This document shows, piece after piece, positions 62,536-64,000 of a stretch of DNA of 64,000 nt (positions are counted from its first letter, which is position 1; the number at the start of each line of letters is the position of its first letter). This stretch comes from Coprococcus phoceensis. Its GTDB lineage: Bacteria; Bacillota; Clostridia; Lachnospirales; Lachnospiraceae. A model generated the notes under the pieces. That model ran no database searches. It was not told where the DNA came from and saw nothing but the letters and a program-made list of their open reading frames with translations. The stretch is taken from the NCBI RefSeq assembly GCF_900104635.1, contig NZ_FNWC01000007.1, positions 930,001 to 994,000 on the forward strand, read 5' to 3'. A program made the translations under genes and the position numbers.

Positions 62536-62559
62536 AGGCAGGAAATTATTTTCCTGCCT
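62536..62559 (-). promoter_or_regulatory. perfect hairpin upstream of ssb
   Basis: AGGCAGGAAA/TTTCCTGCCT with a four-base loop, 10 bp perfect. No T-run follows; the ssb ribosome-binding site comes a few bases after. It may control translation or mRNA stability of ssb. Confidence 0.55.
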
Positions 62560-62567
62560 GATAGGTA

Positions 62568-62606
62568 TAAAAAAAGACACTTAGAATTTCCATTCAAAAT
62601 GCCTTA
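62568..62606 (-). terminator. intrinsic terminator before ssb
   Basis: Stem GGCATTTTGAAT/ATTCTAAGTGTC (with G-T pairs and a mismatch) followed by seven Ts. It lies after the 182-aa gene and upstream of ssb; the T-run ends in GTGTCTTTTTTT, as in the dnaN and zinc-ribbon terminators. Confidence 0.6.
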
Positions 62607-62608
62607 TT

Positions 62609-63157
62609 CTATATACGCATTGTTTCTAAATCATACTGAAAATCAGATCCAATACATCTTACAATCTTTTTTAAAATCTCATAAAAATTCAGGCTGTCTT
62701 CCTGTATCGGTCTTATACCTTTTACATAATTTGGCCAAAAACAATATTCGTAAAATCGTTTCACCTGCATAGAAGGTGAAATAAAAATCCCCTGAAATTC
62801 ATTTTTCATTTTCTTTGTAGTTCCTTCTTCGGAAAATAATTTTAGATGTAGTGCCTCACTTTTGCCTTTCTTGTCCATCTGAAGCCAGACTGTATGATCG
62901 GCAAGACGAATACTGCTGTGCAGCATATAGATGTCTTCTCCGTTCCGGCACCAGATAATTTCTCCGCAAAGTCCGTTTTCAAACTGCGACGTAATACACA
63001 CTCCATTTTCCGGAATATCCGAAAAGCAAATCTCATCATCAACCACCGGAATTGCCCTTTTTACACCCTTGGAAACGCCCACATCTTTTCGACATTCTTC
63101 AAACATCTGCTTTGTACTTTCATAATTTTTGTTCTGTTCATACTCATAGTTTTTCAT
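62609..63157 (-). CDS. element protein of unknown function, 182 aa
   Basis: 182 residues. Acidic N-terminus (MKNYEYEQNKNYESTKQMFEECRKDVG), then a beta-rich central domain (CITSQFENGLCGEIIWCRNGEDIYMLHSSI; HTVWLQMDKKGK) and a helical C-terminal portion (VKRFYEYCFWPNYVKGI). AGGAGG site upstream. Adjacent to ssb; unknown function. Confidence 0.6.
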   Translation of the reverse strand: MKNYEYEQNKNYESTKQMFEECRKDVGVSKGVKRAIPVVDDEICFSDIPENGVCITSQFENGLCGEIIWCRNGEDIYMLHSSIRLADHTVWLQMDKKGKSEALHLKLFSEEGTTKKMKNEFQGIFISPSMQVKRFYEYCFWPNYVKGIRPIQEDSLNFYEILKKIVRCIGSDFQYDLETMRI

Positions 63158-63175
63158 CCTGCTTCCTCCTGTTCT

Positions 63176-63958
63176 TTAATTATTTCTTTTCAGTGATGTT
63201 TTGTGTATTTCTTCATATTTTGCTTCATATCTGCGATACCCTTCCAGATCATAATACTTTAATCGTTCCGGATAGAAACGAACTTTCTCATAAGTACAAT
63301 ATCCATTTCTGCTGATTTCTCCTGTCACTTCTCCTAATCCGCTTTCTGAAATCCAGGACAAAATTTTTCTTCCATGATGGTTCGTATCTACATAGGTACA
63401 GTCCTTTTCGCACACCTCATGCAAATCAACGGTCAGGGTTGCCCATGGTGAAGGATATTGGTATTTCCAGTTCACCATTTCAATTTCTAAATTTCCGGTG
63501 TAGGAATATCCTTTTACTATTAGCTGTATCGGAAATTTTTCTCCAAAAGCTTCATAGAAAACCGTTTTGGGTTCTTCCTGTTTTCTGAAGTTGTCATAAT
63601 CTTCATCACTATAACCTGACCAGAAAAAATAGTTCCAGTCTGGCATTGGCGGACAATATCCTTCTAACTGTTCTGCACCTATTTGTTTTAATGGTATCAG
63701 ATTTTTTTTACCTTCCTTCACAGCCAGAAGCAATGGTTTTAACTTCTCTTCCAGGTACATTCGATCTGGGCAAATATCAATCCACTTCCCTTTTATTGTT
63801 GTAAGAAAGCGTTTCCCATCCAATGTTCTGATTTCTGAACGTTCTGCAGATAGACTATTCTTTAAAAAGCTGATTATATTATTTTCTGTTGCCTGAAAAA
63901 TAATTGCATCTTTTCCACACATCTCACTGTGAATTCCTTTTAAGTACTCTTGGTTCAT
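63176..63958 (-). CDS. DUF4313-like element protein, 260 aa
   Basis: 260 residues. N-terminal part KGIHSEMCGKDAIIFQATENN and the C-terminal domain PWATLTVDLHEVCEKDCTYVDTNHHGRKILSWISESGLGEVTG (in loops), SRNGYCTYEKVRFYPERLKYYDLEG match a DUF4313-like domain (LTVNL..., vDtNN, GLgxxTG, YP.Y.F; from memory) that is common on Firmicutes conjugative elements. AGGAGG site before ATG. Function unknown; last gene seen before the window edge. Confidence 0.65.
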   Translation of the reverse strand: MNQEYLKGIHSEMCGKDAIIFQATENNIISFLKNSLSAERSEIRTLDGKRFLTTIKGKWIDICPDRMYLEEKLKPLLLAVKEGKKNLIPLKQIGAEQLEGYCPPMPDWNYFFWSGYSDEDYDNFRKQEEPKTVFYEAFGEKFPIQLIVKGYSYTGNLEIEMVNWKYQYPSPWATLTVDLHEVCEKDCTYVDTNHHGRKILSWISESGLGEVTGEISRNGYCTYEKVRFYPERLKYYDLEGYRRYEAKYEEIHKTSLKRNN

Positions 63959-64000
63959 GATTTTCCTCCTATTTTTCTTTCTTTTGTGGCTTAACTCTAT

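Overview
The window looks like the chromosome of a low-GC Clostridia bacterium, most likely Lachnospiraceae. The evidence is the gene order rplU-prp-rpmA-obgE-yhbY-nadD-yqeK-rsfS, the Firmicutes-type L27 with a Prp-cleavable N-terminus, the paired TIGR03960/TIGR03936 proteins beside RNase E/G, and the many Rpn-type nuclease/transposase genes. Genus cannot be fixed from sequence alone. Almost every gene is on the minus strand, so read from high to low coordinate for the order of transcription.

Positions 1-11,294 are core chromosome: a ribosome/GTPase/NAD block (rsfS to rplU, with an L21 leader and a near-consensus promoter), a small membrane protein, a CBS protein, aspartokinase, a YbaK-type deacylase, a TPR-like membrane protein, RNase E/G and two radical-SAM-associated proteins. 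About 11.3-11.67 kb is the junction with a large integrated element that runs past the right edge of the window. Its left end carries two overlapping tyrosine recombinases and a small HTH/excisionase-like protein.

The element backbone is three long operons, each with a near-consensus promoter and a structured leader containing hairpins and an intrinsic terminator before the first gene. Operon A (22.9 to 14.8 kb): a DnaN sliding clamp, small proteins, a PcfJ-like protein and a methylase-helicase. Operon B (30.4 to 23.8 kb): a DNA methyltransferase, several unknowns, a PcfK/AcrIIA9-family protein, a DUF7666-like protein and a second PcfJ-like protein, followed by a LytTR-type regulator. Operon C (50.2 to 36.9 kb): a MoxR-type AAA+ ATPase, a VWA protein that also has an HExxH motif, and several large unrecognised proteins. 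At the right edge lie a RecD2-like helicase, an SSB with an extreme charged tail and further element proteins. A clamp, SSB, helicase, methylases and Pcf proteins together suggest a self-replicating conjugative or plasmid-like element; no relaxase or type IV secretion gene is inside the window.

Three cargo modules interrupt the backbone. (1) 30.5-36.7 kb is an AT-rich peptide-modification locus: a 21-codon precursor ending in ATAWWIVF, a ThiF/MccB-like E1 adenylating enzyme, a membrane M50-like protease and an ABC exporter, next to a second ABC transporter with a TetR regulator and a 47-bp palindromic operator. (2) 51.06-55.93 kb is a segment bounded by perfect 49-bp inverted repeats. It holds two inward-facing units, a nucleotidyltransferase-GNAT fusion plus an ATP-grasp ligase on one side and a STAND-like ATPase on the other. 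Just outside the right repeat are an inward promoter, a terminator and a XerC/D-like recombinase gene: the layout of a DNA-inversion switch. (3) Rpn-type nuclease genes and fragments of them sit at 38.7, 50.9 and 57.4-58.7 kb.

The strongest candidates for undescribed biology are the invertible cassette, the ThiF peptide locus, the repeated leader-terminator modules and the MoxR-VWA operon. All functional statements are inferred from motifs read by eye; no searches were run.
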